Position numbers and translations under genes: made by a program. Below are positions 13,301 through 23,800 of a DNA stretch of 53,877 nt, piece after piece. The notes below the pieces were generated by a model. The model did no database searches and was not told the origin of the DNA. It was given only the letters and a program-made list of their open reading frames with translations. The DNA lies in assembly GCA_009869945.1 (NCBI GenBank), contig WIXG01000458.1:1-53877 (forward strand), read 5' to 3'. Source of the stretch: Mesaphorura yosii. Its lineage: Eukaryota; Arthropoda; Collembola; Poduromorpha; Tullbergiidae. The first letter of the stretch is position 1. Each line of letters begins with the position of its first letter.

Positions 13301-16300
13301 TTATTTAAAATGTAAGCACGTTAATGCTAATTGGCATTATTCTGTCTTGCAAAAGCTGCTAAACGGACAGATGACGAATCAAAGAAGGCGAAACGCCGGC
13401 AGTATCAGGCGAAGCGGCGGCACAGCACCGGAACGTCAAAGGAGACGGCTCCACAAGCGAAGAAGAGAAGTCGGAAGGGCTCAAAGGTTGAGGAGGACTA
13501 CGACACGTACATCGAGACGCTGATGTCTCAACTTCGGCTCCTCGTGCCCGTCGGAATCGTAGAGCCCGTCCTGAGCCAAAACTCGTGGGTCTGTCCGCCT
13601 CCCGGCGTCAGAGAAGCGATAAATCCCGCAAACAACGACGTCGACCTGCACTTGGGAGATTTGGAAGGGTCGCTCTTCTTCTCCTCCGTCGCAAGATCCT
13701 TCGACTTTTACACGTCCCGCCCCGGCACTGACGACCGTCCCCCAGGAAAGGCTCCCAAACTGCAGTCAAATCAGCGGGGGTTTTATCACCAAGAATTTGC
13801 GCTGCCTTCCGTCCTGGCAGGTTTGTGAATTAAAAACGTGAAACATTCTTTTTTATGATGAGGTGGCAGCCTGCATTTGATCTGATATCGCTGTCCATAC
13901 CTATTTTGTAGCTTGCAAGGGATCAGTGGACCTGAAGTCGCCGTCCCCCGTTCGAGACTCGGACTCTCCAGACACAATCGTCAGCTCGAGCTCTCCCGAG
14001 CACGAAATTGCAGACATGTACCCTTTCCCAGGTTTAAAGTCTCTGGAAGAACCTGACGAACAGCCACGAGTGTGTGGATCGCCTGGAATTGCACTAAACA
14101 GTCTGCCATCAAGATTCACGGCATTTGCGAAGACTGACAGCGAAGACATGGTGAGCCTCTCATTTTCTCTACTCTACAATTTCCCATTGCCTGTGATCAC
14201 ACGTTTTATAATACGAATGCGTTGGATATTTATTTCGTCCTTCGTGGTTTCAGGACAAGGAGAACAAACCCTCCGAAAACCACACCCCGCGTCCTCGTGC
14301 CGGTTCAAACGGCGTCCTTCGGGAAAACGGAAATATCGTCGTGACGCTGACTGTCTCGTCAAACGCAGCGTTGGACGTCACGACGGTGCTTCGCAATCTG
14401 GCCAACTTGCTCTCCGTGTCGCCGCTCTCCGTCTTTCAAGTGGAGCAGACGCCTTCGGGCCAGAAACTGGGCATTTTCTCTTTCAAGAGCAAAGACGGGA
14501 AGGAGTCGGTCGATCTGCAGAGCATTCTGAATGGAGCCGCCAAATTCTGCAAGCACTGTGACGTGGTTGTGCTCAACAACGGCGTGAGGAAGAAAATTTC
14601 GGACCTGTACCTGCACAACTTCCAGAAGGGCGGCGACAAGAGCGAAAGCGACGACGAGTACTGCTTCTGCAGCCAGCAGTGCTTGATGCAGTTCTCAATG
14701 ACGCATGGGCTCATCGTCTCCGCCGAGAAGGGCGGCTCGGTTGTGAATCACATCGGAGCCGACTCGCTGTCGAAAGAGAACGTGGAAGCCTTGGAGGTTA
14801 GAAATCATAAACCATTACCTTCATTGCTTAATTGCTTACATTAGAAGTTTAACATTGACTTTTCTATCGTCTCCATTTCTTCTTGTTGTCCCATGCAGGC
14901 TGGGAATGAAAACTACCTGAAAAGGAAATCAAAGCGTTCTTCCGACGAGCACTCTGGTGTTGGGATAAATGGCGGCAATTATAAACGGTGGAAGGACGTG
15001 AAATACAAAAGGTGGACTCCTGGCTGTCAGCCAGCGCCGAAATACAAGAAGCCGACCGAAAGAGAGTTGACTGACGTACGTAATATTAATTAATGACAGA
15101 TACTGCTTTGTTTATCTTTACTACAGTTGTGTTGTTTTGTTCTTTCTCGTTCCGTGCCGTACAGATGCTGTTTCGCCTGGCCATCACCGTCCGCATGCCG
15201 GGGTCGAGCATGCCCGAAGACATGCGAAAGTGCAGCTTCTGCCACCAATTCGGGGACACCGTCTCCGATGGAGCCGCGAGGTTTGTCCCAGAACAGCGCA
15301 CAATGCTCACGTTTCCACAAAAGCAAGCATGAACACTAACTTATACTTTTCAGGCTACTGAATTTGGACGTGGACAAGTGGGTGCATCTCAACTGTGCTC
15401 TCTGGTCTGACGAGGTCTACGAGACCGAAAGTGGGGCGCTAGTCAATGTGGAGCAGGCGCTGAAGCAGAGCCTCACTCACTTGTGTCTCGCCTGTCAGAA
15501 GGTCGGGGCGACTGTCAAATGCTTCAAAGTCCGCTGCTGCTCGGTGTATCATCTCAGCTGTGCGGTGAAGGAAGGATGCATGTTTTATCAAAATAAGGTA
15601 AGGAAATAATGAAAGAGCCGAGTCAGATAAAAATGAAGTGAACTCATCATTTAACTCCTCATCCAATTGCCTCCACGTTTTTCAGACGGTATACTGCTCC
15701 TCGCACGTCCCAAAGGGCGAAAAGGACAACGAGCTGACCACCCTCGCAGTTTTCCGAAGAGTCTACATTCAGCGAGACGAAAATCGCCAGGTCGCGGCTG
15801 TGATGCACCACGCCGACCAGCATCAACTCCTTCGAGTTGGTTCGCTCATCTTCCTCAGCGTCGGGCAGCTCCTGCCGCACCAGCTCCAAGCCTTTCACAC
15901 TCCCAACTACATTTATCCCATTGGATACAAAATCGTGAGTGAACTCGGCCTGGCCCGTTTGTAAATCTGGGCTTGTCCGATAAAATATGATTTTTTGACA
16001 ATTTGGTGTTCGTTGTGTTTTCGCAGATCCGGTTTTATTGGAGCATGACACGAATTAACAAAAGGTGCCAGTACGTGTGCTCCATTCACGAAGTGGACGG
16101 AAAACCCGAGTTTCGAATTACGCCCAAGGAGGAGTCGTGCAAAGAAGTCACGCTGCGGGGCGACACCGCAAGCAGAGTCTGGCACCAAGTCCTCGATGCA
16201 ATCGCAAAACTTCGAGCGTCCGCCGGTTGCATCAAACTTTTCCCAAAGTACATCAACGGAGAAGACTTGTTTGGGCTGACGGAGCCGACCATCGTCAAGG

Positions 16301-17210
16301 TCCTGGAGTCCCTTCCCGGAATCGAGACCCTCAGCGATTACCACTTCAAGTACGGTCGGAATCCATTGCTGGAGCTGCCACTGGCCATCAATCCGACTGG
16401 TTGCGCGAGATCCGAGCCAAAGCTGAGGACACATTTTAAACGGCCGCACACGCAGAGGACGAGCGCGTCTCGCGGCTCGTTCTCCACGTCCATCATTTCC
16501 TCCAGTGAAACTACGTGCCCGTACTCCAAGCAATTTGTCCACTCTAAATCTTCGCAATACAAGAAAATGAAACAAGACTGGCGAAACAACGTGTACCTTG
16601 CCCGGTAAGAATCTCGGCTCACCTTTGTTAATCGCCTTTTCTTGGGAACAGCTGCAATGGCCAATGACTTCAATGTTTCTTTTGTTTCGCAGATCCAAAA
16701 TTCAGGGTTTGGGCCTTTATGCTGCCCGCGATATCGAAAAGCACACGATGGTGATCGAGTACATTGGCGAAATAATTCGGTCTGAGTTGGCCGAGACGAG
16801 GGAGAAAAAATACGAAGCTCAGGTGAGTGCTCACTTGCCTTCCGCGTCCTGATTGTGAAATTCTTGCGTGATTCGTGTTAAGTTTTACCAGCACTTGAAT
16901 TAATTGCAATGTGTAATTAATTGTTTAACTTCAGAATCGGGGCATTTACATGTTCCGTGTGGACGAGGACCGCGTGATCGATGCGACGTTGTGTGGCGGC
17001 CTGGCCCGCTACATCAACCACTCGTGCAATCCCAACTGCGTCGCGGAGACCGTCGAAGTAGATCGCGACCTTCGAATCATCATTTTTGCTAATCGGAGGA
17101 TCAGCCGAGGCGAAGAGCTGGCCTACGACTACAAATTTGAGTTTGAGGACGACGGACACAAAATTCCTTGCTGTTGCGGTGCTCCAAATTGCCGCGAATG
17201 GATGAACTGA
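1362..17210 (+). CDS. KMT2C/D (trr): Histone H3K4 methyltransferase, KMT2C/D (Lpt+trr) type
   Basis: Catalytic subunit of the COMPASS-like (MLL3/4) complex, which monomethylates H3K4 at enhancers. The model has 40 exons, 10,740 nt and 3,579 residues. Exon starts (part): 1362, 1547, 2197, 2487, 2742, 2979, 3220, 3499, 3649, 3950, 4184, 4412, 4597, 4992, 5394, 5918, 7084, 7384, 7535, 7970, 8396, 8684, 9211, 9659, 9999, 10674, 10932, 11603, 11916, 12737, 13356, 13912, 14254, 14899, 15165, 15354, 15686, 16027, 16693, 16935. Domains in order: AT-hook-like basic region (about 60-105), PHD cluster (146-345), HMG box (822-863), long Pro/Gln-rich middle with the motif NILEYADPELD and LxxLL boxes (LRDLL, LEDLL, LQKLL, LKQLL), extended PHD (about 3060-3185), FYRN/FYRC, Win motif GCARSEPK, SET (RYINHSCNPNC) and post-SET ending CREWMN. 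The start ATG follows an in-frame stop. The first PHD cluster of vertebrate KMT2C is absent. Exact ends of low-complexity exons are less certain. Confidence 0.95.
2197..3139 (+). other. KMT2 exons 3-6: N-terminal PHD finger cluster
   Basis: Exons 2197-2397, 2487-2668, 2742-2906 and 2979-3139 encode consecutive Cys/His zinc-binding modules. Recognisable pieces are CSQCGQCYHPYCVNVKITK, GWRCLDCTVCEGCGQ, LCDDCDISYH and CQSCERWLHSLC. These align with PHD fingers 4-6 of vertebrate KMT2C and the corresponding cluster of KMT2D, which read histone tails (established for the family). The first of these introns uses a GC donor. Confidence 0.93.
5394..5515 (+). other. KMT2 exon 15: HMG box
   Basis: This exon encodes WTERSKQIAKIWRSLPADKR followed by APYLQKARENRAA. 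That is the short HMG-type segment typical of KMT2C/D proteins, between the PHD cluster and the Pro/Gln-rich middle. Phase 1 entry and phase 0 exit agree with the neighbouring exons. Confidence 0.88.
6305..7083 (+). other. Long KMT2 intron 16
   Basis: This 779-base intron is the longest in the KMT2 gene. The donor follows the codons for FLPLL (GTGAGC) and the acceptor precedes EQDKSAG. I see no conserved coding segment or RNA gene inside it, only scattered short open stretches and a GACTTT-rich patch near 6739. Confidence 0.6.
7351..7375 (+). repeat. GACTTT hexanucleotide repeat in KMT2 intron 17
   Basis: About four tandem copies of TTGACT/GACTTT lie directly before the acceptor of KMT2 exon 18. 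This simple repeat contributes to the pyrimidine-rich tract upstream of the splice site. Confidence 0.75.
15354..17210 (+). other. KMT2 C-terminal block: ePHD, FYRN, FYRC, SET, post-SET
   Basis: Exons 35-40 (from 15165) encode the most conserved part of the protein. The extended PHD includes WVHLNCALWS and CMFYQNK. FYRN begins RVGSLIF, FYRC includes YINGEDLFGL, the WDR5-interacting Win motif is GCARSEPK, and the pre-SET run is YSKQFVHSKSSQYKKMK. SET carries GLGLYAARDIEKHTMVIEY, RYINHSCNPNC and GEELAYDYKF, which contain the S-adenosylmethionine and substrate-channel residues. The post-SET cysteines are C-C-C (CCCGAPNC). No active-site motif is missing, so the enzyme looks catalytically competent. 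Confidence 0.95.
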
Positions 17211-17633
17211 GCACAAATGAGCTTTAATAGACGGGGTTAGTTCGATTCTCCTGCGGGATGCCGGACGTGGGGCTCCCGCCTTGTGTGATATGCAGGATGT
17301 TAACTAAAATAATTTATACGTATAGCCAATCGAGTGTTCAACATAGTGTTTATTAGTTTCCGTACTCATTTATACTTACTTATTAGATAAGTTTTAGGTT
17401 TGTCATTGCATTTATAATTATAGCCTAATTACTGGTCATTAGAAGTCAGCGAGGGACAATCCTTCCCTCATCTCCTCTTGCTACCCAATCAATACTCATT
17501 TTATCCAAGTATTACTAGATTGTGAGCGACAAGTTGCAATGCCCGTACCAGGAGCCACGCTGACTATTTAAACCTAAAGCTAAAGATTTAGATTTTGTAT
17601 TTTCATATTTGTATAGAATTTATTAATCAATAA

Positions 17634-17670
17634 TCAATGTTCAATGTTAATCTATGTTAATCAATGTTCA
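17634..17670 (+). repeat. TCAATGTTAA short tandem repeat
   Basis: About four imperfect copies of a 10-base unit (TCAATGTTAA, one copy with TCTATG) run up to the polyadenylation signal of the KMT2 gene. It is an AT-rich 3' UTR minisatellite. Confidence 0.7.
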
Positions 17671-17673
17671 TAG

Positions 17674-17679
17674 AATAAA
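17674..17679 (+). terminator. Poly(A) signal of KMT2 gene
   Basis: AATAAA 464 bases after the KMT2 stop codon, in an AT-rich 3' UTR. It is the best polyadenylation signal before the next gene on the same strand. Confidence 0.6.
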
Positions 17680-17700
17680 TAAGCTCAACTGAGCCAATTC

Positions 17701-18354
17701 AGTGGAGCCCACGTTTATCGTAGAAATCAAGCGATTATATGGCCAGTCCTTTCTTATTAAACGGCTCCAGAGTCATGATAGATAGCGAATACCCAAAATG
17801 GAGCCCAAACTAACATTCCGATTGTCATGTATCATTTGTCTCAACAAAAATCGAGAGCCTTCCAAGCTTCAACTTAAGCTCCTTCAGCAGGAGACGGGTC
17901 GGTTCGTCGACCAGTCAGAATTCTCGGATTTCCATTTCCTGATTATCATTTAAGATTACAGCGCAGCTCAAGTCGTCATTCGCATTGCAATGAGTTCATA
18001 TGTCCCGACCCTCGGCTGTGGGCTGATTCAATTCGCATATCGCATCCGAGAACCCCACCGCACAAGGCAGACACAAACACAAAGAATCGAAGTATCAAAG
18101 AGAACGGGCTTCTGCTACCTTTAATCCACTGTTTCTTTATACTACGTCGTCGTCTTGCATAAACCTCGCTCCATCCAGTCCGAGATTAATTTTATTTTGC
18201 TTTAGTCTCTTCTTTGAGAACATTAACCTCAGTTCTTGCTCGGAATTAAGCTGGCAACATTGACAAAAAAGCAACTCGCATTATTTTATGCGTCGTCTGG
18301 TCTGACTCCTGATTTTAACAATTAACTGTATGAAGTAGCGACTGCGACTGCGAA
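17701..18354 (+). other. Intergenic / antizyme promoter and leader
   Basis: About 650 bases between the KMT2 poly(A) signal and the antizyme start. I see no open frame, RNA gene or clear TATA box. It must hold the antizyme promoter and 5' UTR unless a further 5' exon lies in it. Confidence 0.45.
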
Positions 18355-19627
18355 ATGAACATCTCAGGCACAACTTTTAGTAGTGACACGAGTATGCCCA
18401 TCAAATTTTCCCCACGGGCTCCAGACAACAATCCGCCCACTTTAAACATCAACAACTTGAACAGGTAAGTCGCGTTTCACTATTTTCGATCTCAATCAAT
18501 AGAACTATAAAAAAGGCTAGAAACTGATCTAATGATTGAATTTGAGGTCAGCAGTCTTCAATTGCACTAATTGCTAAGGAGTTGATAGACTGATGAGTGA
18601 TAATGATAGTCACCGTCTAATTTCTTTACCTGGAGCTAAAATCGTATGTGCTTAATCTAATTTTAATTTCAGAGGTGTTCGAAGTGCCGGTGATCTGGCC
18701 CGATTGATTGTGAGACTCCATAACGGGCCTCGGCCTTGGTCCTGATGTCCCACTGGCGTCGAGTGCTGGGAGCATACAAGATAAGGTACGCATCTGTCAC
18801 TCACTTGCCCATTAGCCCAATGAATAATGGAGCTAGAATTGGCTGCAGATGTACCATACCCAGCCAAAAGTATTGATTGTAAAATTCAGGCTTAAGCCTT
18901 AATTTTTAATTGATTGTCTTCTGGCTTTCAGGCTACCGACGTCGCAGGATTGGCTCATCATTCCGGTTCTGCTAAGAACAAGAGCGTAGGTTCAGAACTG
19001 CTGTGGCAGACTTTAAGTGGTTCTAGATTAGATTAAACTATTATTAATATTATCACAGGTAACACTTTAACATACGGAACTCTATTTCTGTTTGTAGCCC
19101 TTTCAACGTGTAAATATCCAGTTTCAATACGAGTTGACCCAGAAGATCACGCTGACCTGGGATGCGGTGTTGTTTAAGAAGACATTGTACATTGACGTTC
19201 CAAATGAGCTTCACCCCGACGCATCGAAGGAGGTTAGGAAAGAGTCGTCCGCAATGCAAAAGAGCAAAATTCCTTAGAACGTTGGGTTGGCGAAATGTGA
19301 ATTCATCGCCACGTATTGCACTTCTATTCTTGTTTCAGGCTTTTGTGACATTGTTGGAGTATGCTGAGGAGGAGCTTAACTGCGAACAAGCAATTGTTCG
19401 ATTTTCCAAGGACAGAAGTGACTCAGGTAATAAAGCTAGTAAATTAAAGTCAGTCAGCCTAATTTCAATTGCCATTCCTTGCATTTCATTGCATTGCATT
19501 GCATTTCTATATAGGTTCATTGATAAGAACATTCAAGTTTCTGGGCTTTTACTTGCTGCCGGCAGGAAACGGGTTGGAGGTTCCATCGGACAAGGACACA
19601 GTGAACATGGTTTACCAAATCAACTAA
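18355..19627 (+). CDS. Oda (OAZ): Ornithine decarboxylase antizyme (with +1 frameshift)
   Basis: Binds ornithine decarboxylase, blocks its dimerisation and delivers it to the 26S proteasome without ubiquitin. It also restrains polyamine uptake (family knowledge). ORF1: exons 18355-18464 and 18673-18742 (60 codons), then the stop TGA at 18743. ORF2 in the +1 frame: 18744-18785, 18932-18985, 19098-19232, 19339-19426, 19515-19627. The joined product is 203 residues. Diagnostic stretches are LTWDAVLFKKTLYIDVPNEL, FVTLLEYAEEELNCEQ, RTFKFLGFYLLP and the terminal VNMVYQIN. All introns have GT-AG ends and compatible phases. The ATG chosen gives an ORF1 of typical length for the family. The locus is compact and sits between KMT2 and the aminopeptidase on the same strand. 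Confidence 0.95.
18737..18752 (+). promoter_or_regulatory. Programmed +1 ribosomal frameshift site (TCC-TGA-T)
   Basis: ORF1 ends GPRPWS and then TGA (18743-18745). Skipping the T moves the ribosome to GAT GTC CCA CTG, giving DVPLAS. TCC TGA T followed by GTCCCACTGG matches the frameshift context of animal antizymes. In the family, high polyamine levels raise frameshifting and close a negative feedback loop. Both frames are otherwise open and conserved around the site, so this is functional recoding and not damage. Confidence 0.95.
19487..19506 (+). repeat. CATTG pentanucleotide repeat
   Basis: About four tandem CATTG units lie in the last antizyme intron, close to the acceptor. Confidence 0.65.
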
Positions 19628-20894
19628 CTTAATGAATAATGATCAGGTGCAAAAATGGCGAATGGTGCAATCAGCTACCCAGAAGCTAATCAATTAGAAA
19701 GTAGAAAGAAATCAGCGTTCCTTAATCCTCATAAACCTGACCTTAATTTTAGTGACACTGTTAAACGGAAAATAAGTCTTGTGTTTACTTCTAACCTTGG
19801 ATAAGCGGTTGAGTTCTTTCTTTCCTTACCGTACATGCATTTACTTTACATTTACTTTTAGACTAGCGTCATTTCATTGTACATACGCTTACGCTTTTCA
19901 ATTAATTTAATTCCTGCAAAGGAGTGTAGTTTGTAAATAGGCGTCGACAAGCCTGAGTTTGGAGTCGGTTCAACAACGGCATCGAGCCGGCATCATTAAT
20001 TGACTAGACTTTGAATAATTTTAGAGCTCTGTAAACTTGCGAAACGGGTCTTAATTTTCTCCGGAAAGAATCCTGTAAACCTGGGTATTCGTGTAAGCCT
20101 AGAAATAAGTCCATTAATAAATAAGTAATTCAATAATTCAAACCATACACAGGCAACTGAATAATTTCGCATTTAAATTCGGGCATTTCATTTCGCATTG
20201 GTAATTTCGGAGTCGGCATTCCGCATTCGGCGTAAGTTTGCATTACTGGAATCAAGAATGCAAGCGAGAAGATTCAGCCCAGTGGCCAGGTTTTCTTTCA
20301 TTGCTTCTTGCTTCGCTTTTGCTTTCACTGTGAGACAATTGCAGAGTACAGCCAAGTTATTCAAGAAATAGAGTTTCCAATGCAGTCATTTTCCCAAAGC
20401 ATAAATTAAGAAGGGGCAACGGCAATGGCACGCTTGCTTGTTGTGGTTGCCGCAACGCGAGCAGTGAATAAAATGGGAATGGGGAAGGGAAAGCAGCAGC
20501 AGCGGAAGAAAACGGATCGATTCTCCTGATGGGAGAGTGAAATTTGCCTTGCTTTGCCTTGCCTTCTTCCCTTTCACTTCACCGACTGAGTGAGTGCTTT
20601 GCTTTCTCGATCCCTGCTCAAGCCTGCATTCTGCATTGAGTCGTGACGGAAGAGTCGAGCAAAGCACAGCATAAATCGGAGTGGAGCGGAGAGCCTGACA
20701 GAAAGTTCAAATACCTTTCTTTCATTGACATTCAACATTTTCGCTTTTGGCTGATTGACGAGCGAGAGTGCCGCCGTGCCAATAAAACAGCAACCGGAGC
20801 TGCGCCCGATTTTAGCTCGGCAGACGGGAGCAGGGCAGTGTTGTGTCGTGTTTTGAGCGGCAGGAAGCCGACGATCCGAGTGAACTCACCTCAA
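19628..20894 (+). other. Antizyme 3' UTR and aminopeptidase 5' region
   Basis: The first part is the antizyme 3' UTR, ending near an AATAAA at 20116. The rest should hold the aminopeptidase promoter and 5' UTR. The frame of the aminopeptidase start codon stays open upstream to an ATG at 20643, but that extension is low-quality protein (see findings). I see no RNA gene. Confidence 0.5.
20116..20121 (+). terminator. Poly(A) signal of antizyme gene
   Basis: AATAAA inside an AT-rich run about 490 bases after the antizyme stop codon. It is the first canonical signal I noticed downstream on this strand. Confidence 0.5.
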
Positions 20895-23800
20895 ATGTCG
20901 TCAAGCAAGTCTCTTCGCATGAGCTCCAAGATGACCGAGCACGAAGTCGATGAAGTGGCGTTCCTCACTGGTGAGTCCTTCCTTTGGCTTGACTTAGCTT
21001 TGGCTTCGACTGTGTCCTAACCTGACGTGGTCTGATTTCAGGTGAGCCCAACTCGGCAAACAAAAGAATTTTGTACGAGCGGGACCGGATCGCCGTGTGT
21101 TCTCAGAAACGGGCACTCGCACTGGCTCTCTTCGTCTTCTTCACGCTCTTTCTCGTGGCGCTCGTCATCGCCTTCGCCACTCCACTCAGCGGTAAGGCTA
21201 TTAGACACTCGACGGAAGTACTCAGCTCTTGTAGCGACGCAGCCGTTTGATTTCATTTGCGCGTTGCTTCCAGGTTGCTCCCTGCACGGAGCGCTGGACT
21301 TTGACGGGAGTTCTTTGGACGACTCACTGGATGGAGGCAAGCTGTTGACTCCGACGGGGGAGGAGTACCCGTGGCCACACTCGCGCCTGCCAAGCGACGT
21401 GCGTCCACTCCACTACACCATCTCCATTCATCCGAACCTGACCACGTTGGATGTGACGGGTAGGTTGATGGCTGATGGACTACACACGGCCACACGACCG
21501 ACTTTCTGCATCTGCAGTGTCGAATCATTGCTTTTCGCAATCAGAATCAGAATTCTGTTCCCTTCCTTTGCAGGCTGGGTGGTGATTCACTTCATAGTTG
21601 AGAATGAGACTGACCACATCGTTTTTCACGCGCACAACATGCGAATCACGGAGAAGTGGGTGCGGGAGGGCGTCGACGACGGGAGTCTGGATGCGGAGAA
21701 ACTGCAGAACATTTCGAGCCTCCTTGAATACGTCCCTTATCAGCAGGTGAGTGACAGATCAACTCAGACCAGAACCAAAGCCAAGGCCCCATCGGCTGCC
21801 TTACATCCAATGCAATGCTTTTGACGATTCTATGAATTATGTGGCCTGACCATTATGCGGCCTGCGAATTATGCGACCGGCCCTCAATTGAGGAGTAACA
21901 AAGGACGTAGGCGACGTAAACTGATAAGTACACCTACCGTATGCGCGTCTGGGTCATTTTTTCTATCGGAAGTTATTGGGCTCGGACGCAAGTGGCTATA
22001 TTAGTCACATTTGGCTTAATTAATGTGCTTGCTTAAATCAAGCTGAAATTGACGCCTTAGTTTATTAAACGCGTTTATTCTGTGTCTTTGTCTGTGCTTA
22101 GTATGTCCTTTGTCCCTCGTCCATTGAGGGTCGGGACCAATAAGTCCCCGGCCGCATACCTGATAGGCCCGCATGATTCTCATTACGCTTTTGACTCGAC
22201 AGAGATACCTCAAACTCAGCGAAGGAAGCTGCCTTTACCCCGGACGGAATTACTCACTCGGAATTCGATTCCAGACCAAAATCAACACCGAGCTGGAAGG
22301 ATTCTATCTCAGCAGCTATACAACGGCTCAGGGCGAGAAAAGGTGAGACCCTCTAACTTAATACTGCTTAATTTGGCTTTGGTCTGAAATGGAGACTTCA
22401 TGTCAAATTTCTCCCCCCCCCCCAGAGTTTTGGCGACCACCCACTTCGAGCCAACCTACGCCCGGTCAGCGTTTCCGTGTTTTGACGAGCCGCAGTTCAA
22501 AGCCACCTTCAAGATGATCATAATTCGCAACCAGATGCACAAGTCCCTGTTCAACATGCCCATCAAGAAGATTGAGAGCGTGTACTACGCGTACAACATG
22601 GAACTGGTGAGTCATTCTGCTTATATGGCCTAACTGCTGTCACTGTCACTATCGGGCACTTTCCTTATCTTTGATGCGCTATCCGCTATCAGTGGAGGGA
22701 CGAATTCGAGGAGTCTGTGGAGATGAGCACGTACCTCGTCGCTTTCGTCGTCTGTGACTACGTCAACATGGGCAACAAAACGAGGAACAACGTGACCGTC
22801 TCCATCCACACGCCACCCGGCTTGATTTCCCAGGCGAATTTCGCCCTGCAGACGGGAGTTCAGCTGATGGAGTACTACGACGGCTTCTTCGGAGTTCCTT
22901 ACCCTCTGCCAAAACAAGGTAACCTTCAGCCAGACTCGTGACTCGCAAGAGGCGAGACAGTTAAAGTTTGCATTGCGTTTGTGTTTGCACGTGCATTCCA
23001 GACTTGATTGCAATTCCTGACTTTGGAGCTGGCGCCATGGAGAATTGGGGCCTCATCACTTTCTACGAAACGTCGATCCTGTACGACCCCTTCGAGAGCA
23101 GTGCGGCTGCTCATCAGTGGGTCGCTGTGGTCGTCGCCCACGAACTGGCCCACCAGGTAAGACGACTGAGACTGGATGAATTAATTAGCCGCCTCTATAA
23201 CCTCGTGCTGTGCTTGATATGCTGTGCTTGATGCAATTGATGCCTGCAGTGGTTTGGAAACCTGGTGACCATGGAATGGTGGACTCACTTGTGGCTCAGC
23301 GAAGGGTTCGCCAGTTTCGTGGAATACGTCGGAGTCGACTATATTCGGCCAGAGTGGAAAATGATGGAGCAGTTCGTTCTGGAGAAGACTCAGCCAGCGC
23401 TCAGTCTTGACGCGTTGCGGAGCAGCCACCCCATCTTTGTAGAGGTTCGAGATCCGAAATCCATCGAGTCCATCTTCGACACGATTTCCTACAACAAGGC
23501 AAGAAACAATGAAAGCTTACTAGCTCATAAGTGGAGCCACAGCTAGTCAACGTGAAAGCAATCAGCCGAGTTAATTACAACGCTTAATACGCTGCGTCGT
23601 TTTAGGGTGCTGCCATTCTTCGGATGCTAGAGACCGTCATTGGCGAGCACATGCTCCGGAAGGGGCTGATGATGTACTTGAACGAACACAAATTCAGCAG
23701 TGCGACGACCGACGACTTGTGGAACGCCCTCAGTCGAAGCACCAACGGGTCCGTGGAAGTCAAGGTAAACCACAAATTGATAATTATGGTCATAGGGGCA

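Larger units (their letters stand above)
17211..17700 (+). other. KMT2 3' UTR
   Basis: AT-rich sequence after the stop codon without open frames of note. A short tandem repeat and a canonical polyadenylation signal lie at its end (17634-17670 and 17674-17679). Confidence 0.6.

Noticed and set aside
18743..18745. Premature stop suggesting an antizyme pseudogene
   Set aside because: It is the conserved frameshift stop of the antizyme family. Both frames and all splice sites are intact.
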